From Halioglobus sp. (GTDB taxonomy: Bacteria > Pseudomonadota > Gammaproteobacteria > Pseudomonadales > Halieaceae), in the NCBI GenBank assembly GCA_002699145.1, contig PABK01000013.1, forward strand, positions 19,425 to 83,424: DNA of 64,000 nt, given 5' to 3'. The notes under the pieces are model-generated. The model was not told the origin of the DNA. It searched no databases and was given only the letters and a program-made list of their open reading frames with translations. The position numbers and the translations under genes are program-made. The stretch's first letter is position 1. Every line of letters begins with the position of its first letter. This document shows positions 1-8,372 of this stretch, piece by piece.

Positions 1-388
1 TCACGTCCGCAACATGCACACCCGGCCCCTGCAGCGGCGCCTTGGTGACAAAGGCTATTTCCGCCTCCACCTTGGGGTGAATCAGGCGCGAGGTGTCGAT
101 AGCCGCACCATCGGGGCAGCTGAAATAGTCCGCGAGAAAGCCATAGCAGGGCTGTTCTACCCCCATCTGCGCCATCTTGGCCCAGGAAGTCAGGCCCATC
201 TTCATGCCGACGATGCGGGTACCCCTGGCTTCCTTGCGGCGGCGAATTTCCCACTGGATGTCGTAAGCGTCCTCGAAATCCATGGCTGGGTGGTCGTCGG
301 TAATCTTGGTCACGTCGCTGGCGGCCAGCTCCGCGTTCTCCAGGTGCTCGGCCAGCTGCGCAACGGTTTCCGGGCTCAATGTGCTCAT
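1..388 (-). CDS. dmpH: 2-oxo-3-hexenedioate (4-oxalocrotonate) decarboxylase, partial
   Basis: Only the first 129 codons are in the window; the 3' part lies beyond position 1. The enzyme decarboxylates 4-oxalocrotonate to 2-oxopent-4-enoate in the catechol meta-cleavage pathway, in the cytoplasm. The N-terminal half shows the hydratase/decarboxylase family blocks EIRRRKEARG, GMKMGLTSWAKMAQMG and HPKVEAEIAFVTKAPL. By memory these fit DmpH/XylI better than the related hydratase DmpE. ATG start at 388. It lies 22 bp downstream of dmpC on the same strand, so it belongs to the meta operon. Confusion with DmpE is the main alternative. Confidence 0.85.
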   Translation of the reverse strand, partial: MSTLSPETVAQLAEHLENAELAASDVTKITDDHPAMDFEDAYDIQWEIRRRKEARGTRIVGMKMGLTSWAKMAQMGVEQPCYGFLADYFSCPDGAAIDTSRLIHPKVEAEIAFVTKAPLQGPGVHVADV

Positions 389-410
389 GATGCTCGTGTC
401 ATCCTCTGGG

Positions 411-1913
411 TCAGATCTTTATGCAAATGTTTTGCAGCTCAGAGTAGAACTCGAGGGAATGCTGCCCGCCCTCGCGGCCGATCCCGGACTGCCTGGTGCC
501 GCCAAAAGGAGTGCGCAGATCGCGCAGGAACCAGCTGTTCACCCAGCAGATACCACTGTCGACCTGCGGCGCCACGCGCAGCGCCCGTGAGACATTCTCC
601 GTCCAGATAGCCGCCGCCAGGCCATAGGGCGTGGCGTTGGCCAACGCGACAGCCTCGTCCTCAGTATCGAAGGGTCGAATGTGGCAACAGGGGCCGAAAA
701 TCTCTTCGTTCACCACCCGCGCGTCATCGGTCAGTCCGGTCCAGATAGTCGGCTGTATCCAGGCGCCCCCCGCCAGTTCTGCGGGCATCTCCGGCACGCC
801 GCCGCCAAGGATCACCTCGGCGCCCTCCTCCACCGCGAGCTGGTAGTAGGAAAGCACCTTGCGCTGGTGTTCATGCGAGACCAGTGGGCCCATATCGGTG
901 GACCCATCCTCGGGGACACCCAGCCTAAACCGTCCGGCCTCCCGCGCCAGACGTGCAACAAACTCGTCGAATACGGGGCGTTGCACGAAGACCCGCTCGG
1001 TACCCAGGCAAACCTGTCCGCAGTTGGCGAAGGCCGAGCGCAGGGTGCCCTCGATAGCCTTGTCCATGTCGCAGTCGGCGAACACCAGCGCGGGGTTTTT
1101 CCCTCCGCACTCCATGGAGACATCGCGCAGCCCCTTCGCTGCGGCCTGCGTGATGATCTCGCCGGTACGTGTCTCGCCGGTGAAGGTAATCGCGTCGACG
1201 CCGGGGTGCTCGGTAAGAAACTCGCCAGCGGACTTTGGGCCGAATCCGTTGACCACGTTGAACACGCCGGGCGGTACGCCGACCTCGTTCATCACCTCCC
1301 CCAGCAAACTGGTGGTGGTTGGCGTTTCCTCGGAAGGCTTTACCACCACCGTATTGCCACACGCCAGGGCGGGACCCACCTTCCAGGTCATGAGCAGCAG
1401 CGGCAGGTTCCACGGGCTGATTACCGCGATGACACCCTTGGGCTTGCGTACGGCCACATTGAAGGCGCCCTTGCCATCCGGTGTGGCCGTGCGGAAAGCT
1501 TCCGTGGAAATATTTTTCACCGCGTCGGCAAAAACCCTGAAGTTGGCGGCGCCGCGCGGAATGTCGATCTGGCTGGCCATGCTGCGCGGCTTGCCGGTGT
1601 CGGCACATTCCGCGGCGAGAAACTCGTCGAAGCGCCGTTCGATGCCCTGCGCCACCGCGTGCAGCATTTCGCCGCGCTGCGCCTCGGACAGGCTGCCCCA
1701 GGGGCCCCGCAGCGCCGCACGCGCCGCCTGCACCGCGGCATCCACGTCCTCTTGTGAAGCCTCGTGGACCCGGCCGATGACGGCCCCCGTGCACGGATTG
1801 ATGTTGTCAAATGTCCGCGCCCCTGCAGATTCCCGGTACTGCCCGTCGATAAAGTTCTTTACGTCACTCATCACTGCGTCGTCGTCCGTTGCCTGGCTGT
1901 TTGTCGTTGCCAC
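411..1913 (-). CDS. dmpC: 2-hydroxymuconic semialdehyde dehydrogenase
   Basis: NAD-dependent aldehyde dehydrogenase of 500 residues. It oxidises 2-hydroxymuconic semialdehyde, the ring-cleavage product of catechol, to 4-oxalocrotonate (the dehydrogenase branch of meta cleavage). Visible motifs are SPWNLPLLL near 166-174, the catalytic base in MECGGKNP (Glu268) and the nucleophile in CGQVCLGTERV (Cys302), with the C-terminal PFGGTRQSGIGREGG. The chosen start is GTG at 1913, because GAGAGG lies 6 nt upstream of it; an in-frame ATG at 1871 has no good ribosome site. It starts 10 bp after the dmpB stop, so the two genes are cotranscribed. Confidence 0.93.
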   Translation of the reverse strand: MATTNSQATDDDAVMSDVKNFIDGQYRESAGARTFDNINPCTGAVIGRVHEASQEDVDAAVQAARAALRGPWGSLSEAQRGEMLHAVAQGIERRFDEFLAAECADTGKPRSMASQIDIPRGAANFRVFADAVKNISTEAFRTATPDGKGAFNVAVRKPKGVIAVISPWNLPLLLMTWKVGPALACGNTVVVKPSEETPTTTSLLGEVMNEVGVPPGVFNVVNGFGPKSAGEFLTEHPGVDAITFTGETRTGEIITQAAAKGLRDVSMECGGKNPALVFADCDMDKAIEGTLRSAFANCGQVCLGTERVFVQRPVFDEFVARLAREAGRFRLGVPEDGSTDMGPLVSHEHQRKVLSYYQLAVEEGAEVILGGGVPEMPAELAGGAWIQPTIWTGLTDDARVVNEEIFGPCCHIRPFDTEDEAVALANATPYGLAAAIWTENVSRALRVAPQVDSGICWVNSWFLRDLRTPFGGTRQSGIGREGGQHSLEFYSELQNICIKI

Positions 1914-1923
1914 CAGTTTCCTC

Positions 1924-2853
1924 TCAGGTCACCACACCCAGGAAATTCTGGTTGAGTGAGCGGTCGTGGTAGAAGATCGCCTTGCCGAGCTGCGCCGCGT
2001 CCCAGGTCACCACCGGGTGGTCCGGATAGGTGTAATCGCCGCCAGCGAAGACCTCGGTGCGATTACCGGAAGGATCGAAAAAGTAGATGGTCTGCCCGTG
2101 CGTCAGGCCATGCCGAGTCGGGCCGATATCCAGCGGGATGTCGTGCATGGAGATCAGGTCTGCGGCACGCAGCAGGTCGTTCCAGCTCTCCAGGTAGTAG
2201 GACGAGTGATGCAGCTTGCCCTTCTCGGGATGGCGCACGAAGGCCACGTCGTGGGCCTTCATGGACACGGTGAGGAAGGCCGCCATGCGCAGGTTGCCAT
2301 TCTCCGAATCGACTACCTGCTCCGCCAGCTGGAAGCCAAGTACTTTCTGCAGCAGGTCGACGGTGCCGTCAATATCGTCGCCGTATAGCAGGCAATGATC
2401 GAAACGCGTCGCGCGCATCCCCTTGAGCGCCTCCGGCCAGGCCTCGGGGTTGCGCTCGCCGATACCCCACTTGCCGGTCTGTTCCTTCTCCGCGAACAGC
2501 TCAAAATAGTGACCGGTAGGGGAATTGAAGCGCACACGCTCGCCACAACCGTCCAGCTCGCCGGCCGGAATGACCTCGACCTCGCAGCCGTATTCGATCA
2601 GTTCCTGTTTGCGCTCAGCGAGCACGTCCGGCGTGGTCACTTTCCATGCCATGAAATCCAGGCCCGGCTCATCGGCCTCACGCAGTACGACCGAGAAGCG
2701 ATCGATCTCGGTCCATCCCTTGAGGTAGGCGCGGTTCTGGTTGTCGCGGCCGACCTCAATCAACCCGATTCGGTCGCGGTAGTGGACCAGGGCCTCGTCG
2801 AGATCGAGTACCCTGATCTGGATGTGGCCGGGACGCATGACACCTTTTCTCAT
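1924..2853 (-). CDS. dmpB: Catechol 2,3-dioxygenase
   Basis: Extradiol dioxygenase of 309 residues that cleaves catechol next to the hydroxyls to give 2-hydroxymuconic semialdehyde, using non-haem Fe(II). It reads as a close homologue of XylE/DmpB from its start ([19 protein letters not shown]) to its end ([16 protein letters not shown]). The three iron ligands of the family fall at His153, His216 and Glu267, with the signature [22 protein letters not shown] is preceded by GGAGAAA. It is the first gene of the meta operon (dmpB-dmpC-dmpH), with a candidate sigma70 promoter about 95 bp upstream. The nearby DmpQ ferredoxin is expected to reactivate its oxidised iron. Confidence 0.96.
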   Translation of the reverse strand: MRKGVMRPGHIQIRVLDLDEALVHYRDRIGLIEVGRDNQNRAYLKGWTEIDRFSVVLREADEPGLDFMAWKVTTPDVLAERKQELIEYGCEVEVIPAGELDGCGERVRFNSPTGHYFELFAEKEQTGKWGIGERNPEAWPEALKGMRATRFDHCLLYGDDIDGTVDLLQKVLGFQLAEQVVDSENGNLRMAAFLTVSMKAHDVAFVRHPEKGKLHHSSYYLESWNDLLRAADLISMHDIPLDIGPTRHGLTHGQTIYFFDPSGNRTEVFAGGDYTYPDHPVVTWDAAQLGKAIFYHDRSLNQNFLGVVT

Positions 2854-2947
2854 AATTATTTTCTCCGCTCACGGCGACCGGTAGCCGGCGCCTTCAATCC
2901 ATTTTTTTCTTAATAGCGAATTAGCGTATATATATTCCGATTTAGAA

Positions 2948-2976
2948 ACTTTAGTACATTAATATCGTTGTATCAA
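2948..2976 (-). promoter_or_regulatory. Candidate sigma70 promoter of the meta-cleavage operon
   Basis: Read on the minus strand there is TTGATA (2976-2971), a 17-bp spacer and TAAAGT (2953-2948), which match the -35 and -10 consensus at 5/6 and 4/6. The start would be near 2941, giving a leader of about 88 nt before dmpB. The surrounding 130 bp is very AT-rich, so chance matches are possible. Confidence 0.45.
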
Positions 2977-2977
2977 C
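2967..2977. promoter_or_regulatory. Palindrome over the dmpB -35 element, candidate GntR operator
   Basis: GTTGTATCAAC has 4-bp arms and a 3-bp centre, the size of operator usual for FadR-type GntR regulators. It covers the putative -35 of the dmpB promoter and lies between dmpB and the divergent GntR gene. It is nested inside a wider inverted repeat, AATATCG (2961-2967) with CGATATT (2985-2991). The binding role is inferred. Confidence 0.4.
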
Positions 2978-3048
2978 TTTTTATCGATATTTATATGCTT
3001 CATATAGTTTAAATATTTATTTCGCAATGGCAGTAGAAACGCTTGAGT

Positions 3049-3064
3049 TGGCAGCTGTATTGCA
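3049..3064 (+). promoter_or_regulatory. Candidate sigma54 promoter of the GntR gene
   Basis: TGGCAGC-TGTA-TTGCA has the invariant GG and GC dinucleotides separated by exactly 10 bp, as sigma54 promoters require. It lies 24 bp before the GntR ATG, so transcription would begin near 3074 with a very short leader. If real, the regulator responds to the same DmpR-type activator as the phenol hydroxylase operon. No separate enhancer repeats were found next to it. Confidence 0.5.
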
Positions 3065-3087
3065 TATAACCTTTCAGAAGAGCAAAT

Positions 3088-3792
3088 ATGGACAATTTCA
3101 GCCCACTGCCAGCGAGACAATCCACCGTGCAAGCAGAAGCCAAAACCCTCACCGACCTGGCCTACCAGCGACTGCGGGAGGATATTGTTCACGGCGCTTT
3201 CCACCCGGGCGACAAGTTGCGTATCGAGCACCTCAAGCGCAGCTATGACGTCGGCGCCACTCCCCTGCGCGAGGCGCTGTACCGCCTTAGCGCCGATGGC
3301 TTCGTCCAGGTCCAGGGGCAGCGTGGGTTCCGCGTGGCCGACATGTCCCTTGAGGAGTTGCGGGACATCACCGAATTGCGGGTGGTACTGGAAGGTATGG
3401 CCCTGGCGCAGAGCGTGGAGCACAGCGACGACGATTGGGAGTCCCGCGTCGTCGCCAGCTTTCACCACCTGACCAAGGCGGAGAAGCAGCGTGATCCCGA
3501 CATCCAGGAATGGGAGATTCGCAACCGTGAATTTCACCTGGCGCTGGTCTCCTGCTGCCATTCCCCCTGGCTGATGCGCTTCCACGAGATTCTCTACGAC
3601 CAGCACAAGCGCTACCGCAATCTCGCCCGTATCGACCGCAGTAGCAGACGCAACGTACACAAGGAGCACACCGCCATTTGCGACGCCGCGCTGGCCAAGG
3701 ATATCGACACGCTGCGCGCCGCCAACGAGCAACATATACGCGCCACCGCGGAAATCACCGGCAGGCTGCTGGCGGAAAGCGAGGATCACTGA
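3088..3792 (+). CDS. GntR-family (FadR/FCD) transcriptional regulator
   Basis: DNA-binding regulator of 234 residues. The winged helix spans about 20-85 (LAYQRLREDIVHGAFHPGDK, then YDVGATPLREALYRL). The all-helical FCD ligand domain follows (about 90-225), with the metal-site histidines seen in NREFHLALV, HKEHTAICDA and NEQHIRAT. FCD regulators usually sense small organic acids. It is inserted on the opposite strand between the phenol hydroxylase and meta operons and is divergent from dmpB, so it probably represses the meta operon and itself in response to a pathway acid. Its last 7 bp overlap the dmpQ stop. The effector is unknown. Confidence 0.88.
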   Translation: MDNFSPLPARQSTVQAEAKTLTDLAYQRLREDIVHGAFHPGDKLRIEHLKRSYDVGATPLREALYRLSADGFVQVQGQRGFRVADMSLEELRDITELRVVLEGMALAQSVEHSDDDWESRVVASFHHLTKAEKQRDPDIQEWEIRNREFHLALVSCCHSPWLMRFHEILYDQHKRYRNLARIDRSSRRNVHKEHTAICDAALAKDIDTLRAANEQHIRATAEITGRLLAESEDH

Positions 3793-4115
3793 GTACCCTC
3801 CAGGGTACAGGACGGGGCCGGCGGGCTTAGCACCTGGATGTGCAGGTCACTGCGCGGACTCACCCGGCAAGCCAGCACGATGCCGCGCGCCTGGTCTTCT
3901 GCGGCGATGTGCTTGCGGCTCATCTTGCGCGTCTCGTAATCTCCAGACAGCACCCTGATGCGGCACACGCCGCAGCCGCCGCCGCGGCAGCCCACAGGAA
4001 TGGCCTGCAACAGTGGTGTACCGACCCGAAAGGACTGCATACCCTGCAGCAGGTGCTCTTCCCGGGCACAGAGAAACGCCTCACCGCTTTCCACCACCGC
4101 GACCCGGTACTTCAT
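3786..4115 (-). CDS. dmpQ: Chloroplast-type 2Fe-2S ferredoxin, DmpQ/XylT-like
   Basis: Small ferredoxin of 109 residues with the plant-type cluster ligands Cys43, Cys48, Cys51 and Cys83 (GCRGGGCGVC, then LACRV). In the known dmp and xyl pathways this protein reduces the inactivated ferric form of catechol 2,3-dioxygenase back to Fe(II). It overlaps dmpP by 4 bp (ATGA), so translation is coupled, and it is the last gene of the hydroxylase operon. Its 3' end overlaps the convergent GntR gene by 7 bp, an unusually tight junction. Confidence 0.88.
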   Translation of the reverse strand: MKYRVAVVESGEAFLCAREEHLLQGMQSFRVGTPLLQAIPVGCRGGGCGVCRIRVLSGDYETRKMSRKHIAAEDQARGIVLACRVSPRSDLHIQVLSPPAPSCTLEGTQ

Positions 4116-5170
4116 ATCTTCCTGAACAGCGCGCTCTTGACGCCGCCCTCCGCTCCGTCCGCCGCCGTGAGAAAGCGCTCCATGTAGATGTCGCGCTCAA
4201 ACAGCCGCCCCTGCATCAGTGCGGTAATCGCCGCATCGATCATCGGCGGTGGCCCACACAGGTAGGCCTTGTGACCCGCGAACTGGCCGCCGAAATGCTC
4301 TACGGCCGCCTCGTGAACATAGCCGCAGAAGCCATCCCAGTTATCCTCCGGCTGCGGTGCGTCCAATGCGGGCACATAAGTGAAGTTCTCGTGCTGCCGC
4401 GCCAGTTGCGTAAAAAGCTCCCGGTGGTACAGTTCCGCCAGGTTGCGAGCACCCTGCAGCAGGGTGATGTTGCGCGTATCTCCCTGTTCCAGCAGGTCCA
4501 GCACCATGGACTGAGGACTGGACAGTCCTGAGCCGCCGGCAATGAAGATCAGGTCCTCCGGTGCCGACTTACGGGTAAAAAACTGGCCGTAGGGCCCGGA
4601 CACCTGCAGTGAATCCCCTACCCTGAGTTGATCGTGGAGATAGCCTGTGCCGGCGCCCTCCGGCACGCGCCGTACGTGCAGTTCCAGGACACCGTTGTCC
4701 GAGGGTTTGTTGGCGATGGAGAAGGCACGCGCGCCCTCGATCCCCGGCAACACCACGTTGATATACTGCCCGGCCTGGAACTGCATGGGGTGGTCCAGTG
4801 CAAAGTGCAGCCCCCGGATGGTGGGCGAAAGCACCTCGATGGACGTCAGCGTCGCCTCGAAGTCCTCGACCGCGTAGCCGAGAAAGTCCGGGTCGACATC
4901 GATGTCAGCCTCTATAACGAGGTCGGACTCGGGGATAGCGCAACAGGCCAACACCTTGCCCTCGTCGCGCTCCACGTCCATCAGCGCAAAAGGCGAGGCG
5001 TTGCCGATCTCCACATCCCCCTCCAGGACCTGTACCTTACAGGTTGCGCAGGTGCCGTGGCCGCAGGCGAATGGCAGCCATACACCCTGGCGCAGACTTG
5101 CGTCGAGGATGCTCTGGCCCTCCTCGACCTCGACCACGTCACCGGTGGGTTCGACGGTTACCTGGTACAT
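4112..5170 (-). CDS. dmpP: Phenol hydroxylase reductase component
   Basis: NADH-dependent electron-transfer protein of 352 residues that feeds the diiron hydroxylase. An N-terminal 2Fe-2S domain carries Cys36, Cys41, Cys44 and Cys76 (ACGHGTCATC, then LACCA). An FAD-binding barrel follows (RAFSIANKP) and then an NAD-binding domain with GGSGLSSPQSM and the terminal YLCGPPPM signature. Size and order match DmpP/PhyP. ATG start at 5170; 15 bp separate it from dmpO. Confidence 0.95.
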   Translation of the reverse strand: MYQVTVEPTGDVVEVEEGQSILDASLRQGVWLPFACGHGTCATCKVQVLEGDVEIGNASPFALMDVERDEGKVLACCAIPESDLVIEADIDVDPDFLGYAVEDFEATLTSIEVLSPTIRGLHFALDHPMQFQAGQYINVVLPGIEGARAFSIANKPSDNGVLELHVRRVPEGAGTGYLHDQLRVGDSLQVSGPYGQFFTRKSAPEDLIFIAGGSGLSSPQSMVLDLLEQGDTRNITLLQGARNLAELYHRELFTQLARQHENFTYVPALDAPQPEDNWDGFCGYVHEAAVEHFGGQFAGHKAYLCGPPPMIDAAITALMQGRLFERDIYMERFLTAADGAEGGVKSALFRKI

Positions 5171-5185
5171 ATCAGCGCCCTCGCC

Positions 5186-5548
5186 TCAGCTACCGCTGCC
5201 CTGGATGCCACCCAGGCCCGGCGTGTTGAACCGAAGAATGGATTTGTGGTCTATCCCCTGCGCGGCGAGCGAGGCATCGAGTTCGGGGGTAAACGCCTCA
5301 CCATTCAGTATCCATTGCACACTGTCCCAGTCGATGCGTTCGAACTCGGGGTGCTGGCTGTAGGCGCCAGGAATCAACTCCTCCAGCAGCCTGTCAAACG
5401 GCGTGTCCGGCGAAATCGCAAAGGCGACGGGGGCACAGAACATAAGGTGGTAATCCCAGCCGATATAGATCACCTGGTTGCCGTGGAAATTTTCCACCCG
5501 GTCCAGTCGCTCACCGGCGTAGTTATCCGTGATTGCTGCTACTGCCAT
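5186..5548 (-). CDS. dmpO: Phenol hydroxylase subunit DmpO (P4)
   Basis: Small subunit (120 residues) of the phenol hydroxylase oxygenase. The blocks VENFHGNQVIYIGWDYHLMF, ILNGEAFTP and LAAQGIDHKSILRFNTPGL are typical of the DmpO/TouE-like gamma subunit. A longer reading frame extends upstream, but the ATG at 5548 is chosen: it gives the family N-terminus and follows a GAGGAG-type ribosome site. It lies 11 bp after dmpN. Confidence 0.92.
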   Translation of the reverse strand: MAVAAITDNYAGERLDRVENFHGNQVIYIGWDYHLMFCAPVAFAISPDTPFDRLLEELIPGAYSQHPEFERIDWDSVQWILNGEAFTPELDASLAAQGIDHKSILRFNTPGLGGIQGSGS

Positions 5549-5559
5549 GGTTGCTCTCC

Positions 5560-7092
5560 TCAGCTGGCTTTCTTCATCTGCTCGGCGGCAGTCTGCAAAT
5601 TGTGCCAATGGTTCCAGCGCTGTTCGTCCGGCGAACCATGGAAGTCGAGATTGTCCGTCCCCAGGTTCATGCGGTAGTACCCGGCCAGCACATCCTCCAT
5701 CTCCGCGCCGCCGCAGTTGCCCTGGAATATCTGGTGTACCGGCAGCCAGGACTGCACATACTTCTGCGGTTCATGGTCGAAGATGTCCTTGCAGCCGTCG
5801 GAACAGAAGTTGTAGCGCTCACCCTGGAAGACCGACTGCCGGTAGGCGATGAGTGTCGGGTTGTCCATTTCAGTGAAGCCCATGGGGATCTGGCAGGTCT
5901 GGCAGAGCATGGGCAGGGTCGGGTTGTAGAAACGCTCGCCGGCTCGCTCCATCTCCCGCCAGTGTTCGAAGCGCGCGCGATAATACCTGTCAAAGGTGTT
6001 CGGGTACTTCTCGGAGAGCCAGTCCATCTCGCGCTCGTTGGGCATCCAGGTATGGAAAGCCGCGGCGTGGGTGTAGTTGTAGAAAATACTCCAGGCCTGG
6101 TGAGACAAGTGTTCTTTCTCCGCGATAGCGGTTTCCGCGTAGACCGGCATCTCGATGCCGTAGCGCGCGAGGTCCTTGAACAGCGCACCGCCGGCTTCCT
6201 CGAAATAGACCTCGAAAGCCTCTTTCCAGGACATCACACGATTGGGCAGCATGTAGTCCATCATCATGGCCACCAGGGTCAGCACGCGCGTGCCACGCCA
6301 GAACCACTTGTTGATCCAGCGTTGTACGATGGGGACATTGTCCGGGTGCTGTTCGAGCAGGAACTTGATGATCTCCAAGCCCAGCGTCATGTGCCGCGCC
6401 TCGTCCGACTGGGCGGAGAAGCCGAAGGTCACGGTGGCCATGTCGCCGTTGTAGGCCGCCCCGGACATAAAGGGCACAAACAACAGGTTGGTCAGCACGT
6501 ACTCGAAGGAAAAGCCAATGGCTACCATGTACTCGAAAGGCCCGGCACTGCGCGCATCATCGAAGAAACTCTTTGGCACCGACAGGTACCACACGCGATC
6601 GTGCATGTGGTTGAACTCCGACAGACCATCGAAGAACTTGTTGTAATGACTCATGGCGTGGATCTGTGTCTGCACATGGCGCAGTTCGTCCAGCGATTGC
6701 ATCTGGCAGGCCACCCGCGCCCCGACGCCGCCAAACTGGCGACCGACCTGCGCGAAACCCGAGTACGCCTGGTACTCAAGCGGTGAAACACCGGTAAGGA
6801 ACAGCTTGACCGCGTTGACGTAGCGGGCGTCCGCCACGTTCAACTGCCCATTGTTCTGCGCAAAGGCGTCAAAAATCGCATACAGCTTCTTTTCCTTCTC
6901 GGCCTGGTACTTCCAGTAGGCATCCATGGTCAGGCGGAAGGGATCCTCCCACTTGCTCCAGTCGGTGATCTTGATCCCCTCAAACTCCTCCTGGGGAAAG
7001 ATTTCCTTGTAGTCGCGATAGCTGTACTCCCATTCCAGATCGCGGGTGAGCAGGCTGTATTTTTCTTTCAGGCTCAGTTTCTTCGGACTCAT
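5560..7092 (-). CDS. dmpN: Phenol hydroxylase large oxygenase subunit, diiron
   Basis: Catalytic alpha subunit (510 residues) that hydroxylates phenol to catechol. It has the bacterial multicomponent monooxygenase four-helix diiron core. Likely ligands, numbered from the ATG, are Glu106, Glu136, His139 (DELRH), Glu197, Glu231 and His234 (DEARH), matching the spacing in toluene/o-xylene monooxygenase. The C-terminal part holds a cysteine-rich YHS/TRASH-like segment (CQTCQIPMGF, NFCSDGCKDIF), usual in this subunit. The ATG at 7092 is preceded by GAGGAG 8 nt upstream; an adjacent GTG at 7095 is less likely. Confidence 0.96.
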   Translation of the reverse strand: MSPKKLSLKEKYSLLTRDLEWEYSYRDYKEIFPQEEFEGIKITDWSKWEDPFRLTMDAYWKYQAEKEKKLYAIFDAFAQNNGQLNVADARYVNAVKLFLTGVSPLEYQAYSGFAQVGRQFGGVGARVACQMQSLDELRHVQTQIHAMSHYNKFFDGLSEFNHMHDRVWYLSVPKSFFDDARSAGPFEYMVAIGFSFEYVLTNLLFVPFMSGAAYNGDMATVTFGFSAQSDEARHMTLGLEIIKFLLEQHPDNVPIVQRWINKWFWRGTRVLTLVAMMMDYMLPNRVMSWKEAFEVYFEEAGGALFKDLARYGIEMPVYAETAIAEKEHLSHQAWSIFYNYTHAAAFHTWMPNEREMDWLSEKYPNTFDRYYRARFEHWREMERAGERFYNPTLPMLCQTCQIPMGFTEMDNPTLIAYRQSVFQGERYNFCSDGCKDIFDHEPQKYVQSWLPVHQIFQGNCGGAEMEDVLAGYYRMNLGTDNLDFHGSPDEQRWNHWHNLQTAAEQMKKAS

Positions 7093-7104
7093 CACAGTTG
7101 CTCC

Positions 7105-7374
7105 TCAGTCGTTCCAGCTCAGGGTGAGTGCGTCGTCATCCTCCTCGACGTTGCCGCCCAGGGTGATCAGGTTGACGTGTATGGACTGGACCTCCCAGTC
7201 GCGACCCATTTTTTCCTCTACCGTCTCCCGCCTGACTACCATCTGACCCTCGTTCTCCATGCGAATCATTGCCGGCTGGTAGATCACGGTGACAGCGGGG
7301 TTGTCCTCCTCGACCGCTTCCACGATGTAGTGGGATTCCTCGTTGTCCTGCAATGCCAGGTAGACCTTGGACAT
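7105..7374 (-). CDS. dmpM: Phenol hydroxylase effector (activator) protein
   Basis: Cofactor-free 89-residue effector of the MmoB/DmpM family, which docks on the oxygenase and is needed for turnover. The central block AVTVIYQPAMIRMENEGQMV and the C-terminal LITLGGNVEEDDD are characteristic. A longer frame runs upstream into dmpL, but the ATG at 7374 gives the family length and follows a good ribosome site (AAGGAGAAAACC). It lies between dmpL and dmpN in the usual order. Confidence 0.93.
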   Translation of the reverse strand: MSKVYLALQDNEESHYIVEAVEEDNPAVTVIYQPAMIRMENEGQMVVRRETVEEKMGRDWEVQSIHVNLITLGGNVEEDDDALTLSWND

Positions 7375-7385
7375 GGTTTTCTCCT

Positions 7386-8372
7386 TTATGAATTCAGGCC
7401 GACTTTGGCCAGGCGTTTGTTGAGTATGTCCACGCTCTCGTTGAGGGCGCCCTCGCCCACTGCAATTTCCGCCAGCGGCGACAGGTCGGTAACAGCCTTC
7501 TCGCGCCAATCCTGCACCCAACTGCCAATGGTCTCGCGGTTGTGGTCCGACTCGGCGATGCAGGTCTTCATTACTGCATCGACCCAGCGTGACGTGTCCT
7601 TGTGCCACTCCTTCATGAACTCCGTGAGCATGGCGATATCGCCGCCATCGAGTTCCGTCAGCACCTCGTCAAACTGGCGGTACATCAGGTCGTAAACCAG
7701 GGTGTCCAGGACCACGTCCTGCGCAATAAAAACCTCGAACCAGTCCTTGAGCACCAGGACGTTCTCGATATACCGGCGCATTCCCTGCCAGACGGGGTCC
7801 GTCATCCAGTACTCCTTGGCGCTGGCCAGGCTGGCGCCTGAATTGCCATCCAGCAGCAGGCCGATTCGCGACAGGTACTGGGCAATGCCGAGACGATCCA
7901 TCCCGTTGTACAAAAACGCCTGCGTTATCACGGTGGCCACACCATAGGCTGAGCTGAACACATTGTTCATGTTCGCGCCGAGTTCCGCGTGCCGCAGCGG
8001 CACCAGGCAGCGGATGACCCTGGCCCTGACCGCCTCGTCCATTCGCTCTCCCAGCCCACGCTTGTCAAAGAACGCGTAGTTGGCCTCGGTGATCTCCTGC
8101 AGCTTCGCGCGCGCCTGCACGTAGGCGCCGTAGTAGTACTGTCGCGGGTCGCGGTGCGCGTACCAGTCCTGCATCACGATTGCCGTACGGCGCGGATCGT
8201 TCAGTTCCCTGTCCGGCTCCCAGTACGGCCGGTAATGGAAGTTGTGCGTGGGCGCGACATCGTAGCTCGCCTCCTGGTAACGCGAGGCAGGCTTGTCGCC
8301 AAAACGCCGCTTGATGTGCTCATAGGTGTTGCGCACCGGCTCGAGGGTGGAGGTCTTGATTTCAATGGTCAT
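7386..8372 (-). CDS. dmpL: Phenol hydroxylase beta oxygenase subunit
   Basis: Structural beta subunit (328 residues) of the (alpha-beta-gamma)2 hydroxylase. It has the ferritin-like fold but lacks a full diiron ligand set. Recognisable blocks are THNFHYRPYWEPDRELNDP, AIVMQDWYAHRDPRQYYYG and CLVPLRHAELGANMN. ATG at 8372 with GGGAGCAGCA just upstream; the start overlaps the dmpK stop by 4 bp. Confidence 0.95.
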   Translation of the reverse strand: MTIEIKTSTLEPVRNTYEHIKRRFGDKPASRYQEASYDVAPTHNFHYRPYWEPDRELNDPRRTAIVMQDWYAHRDPRQYYYGAYVQARAKLQEITEANYAFFDKRGLGERMDEAVRARVIRCLVPLRHAELGANMNNVFSSAYGVATVITQAFLYNGMDRLGIAQYLSRIGLLLDGNSGASLASAKEYWMTDPVWQGMRRYIENVLVLKDWFEVFIAQDVVLDTLVYDLMYRQFDEVLTELDGGDIAMLTEFMKEWHKDTSRWVDAVMKTCIAESDHNRETIGSWVQDWREKAVTDLSPLAEIAVGEGALNESVDILNKRLAKVGLNS

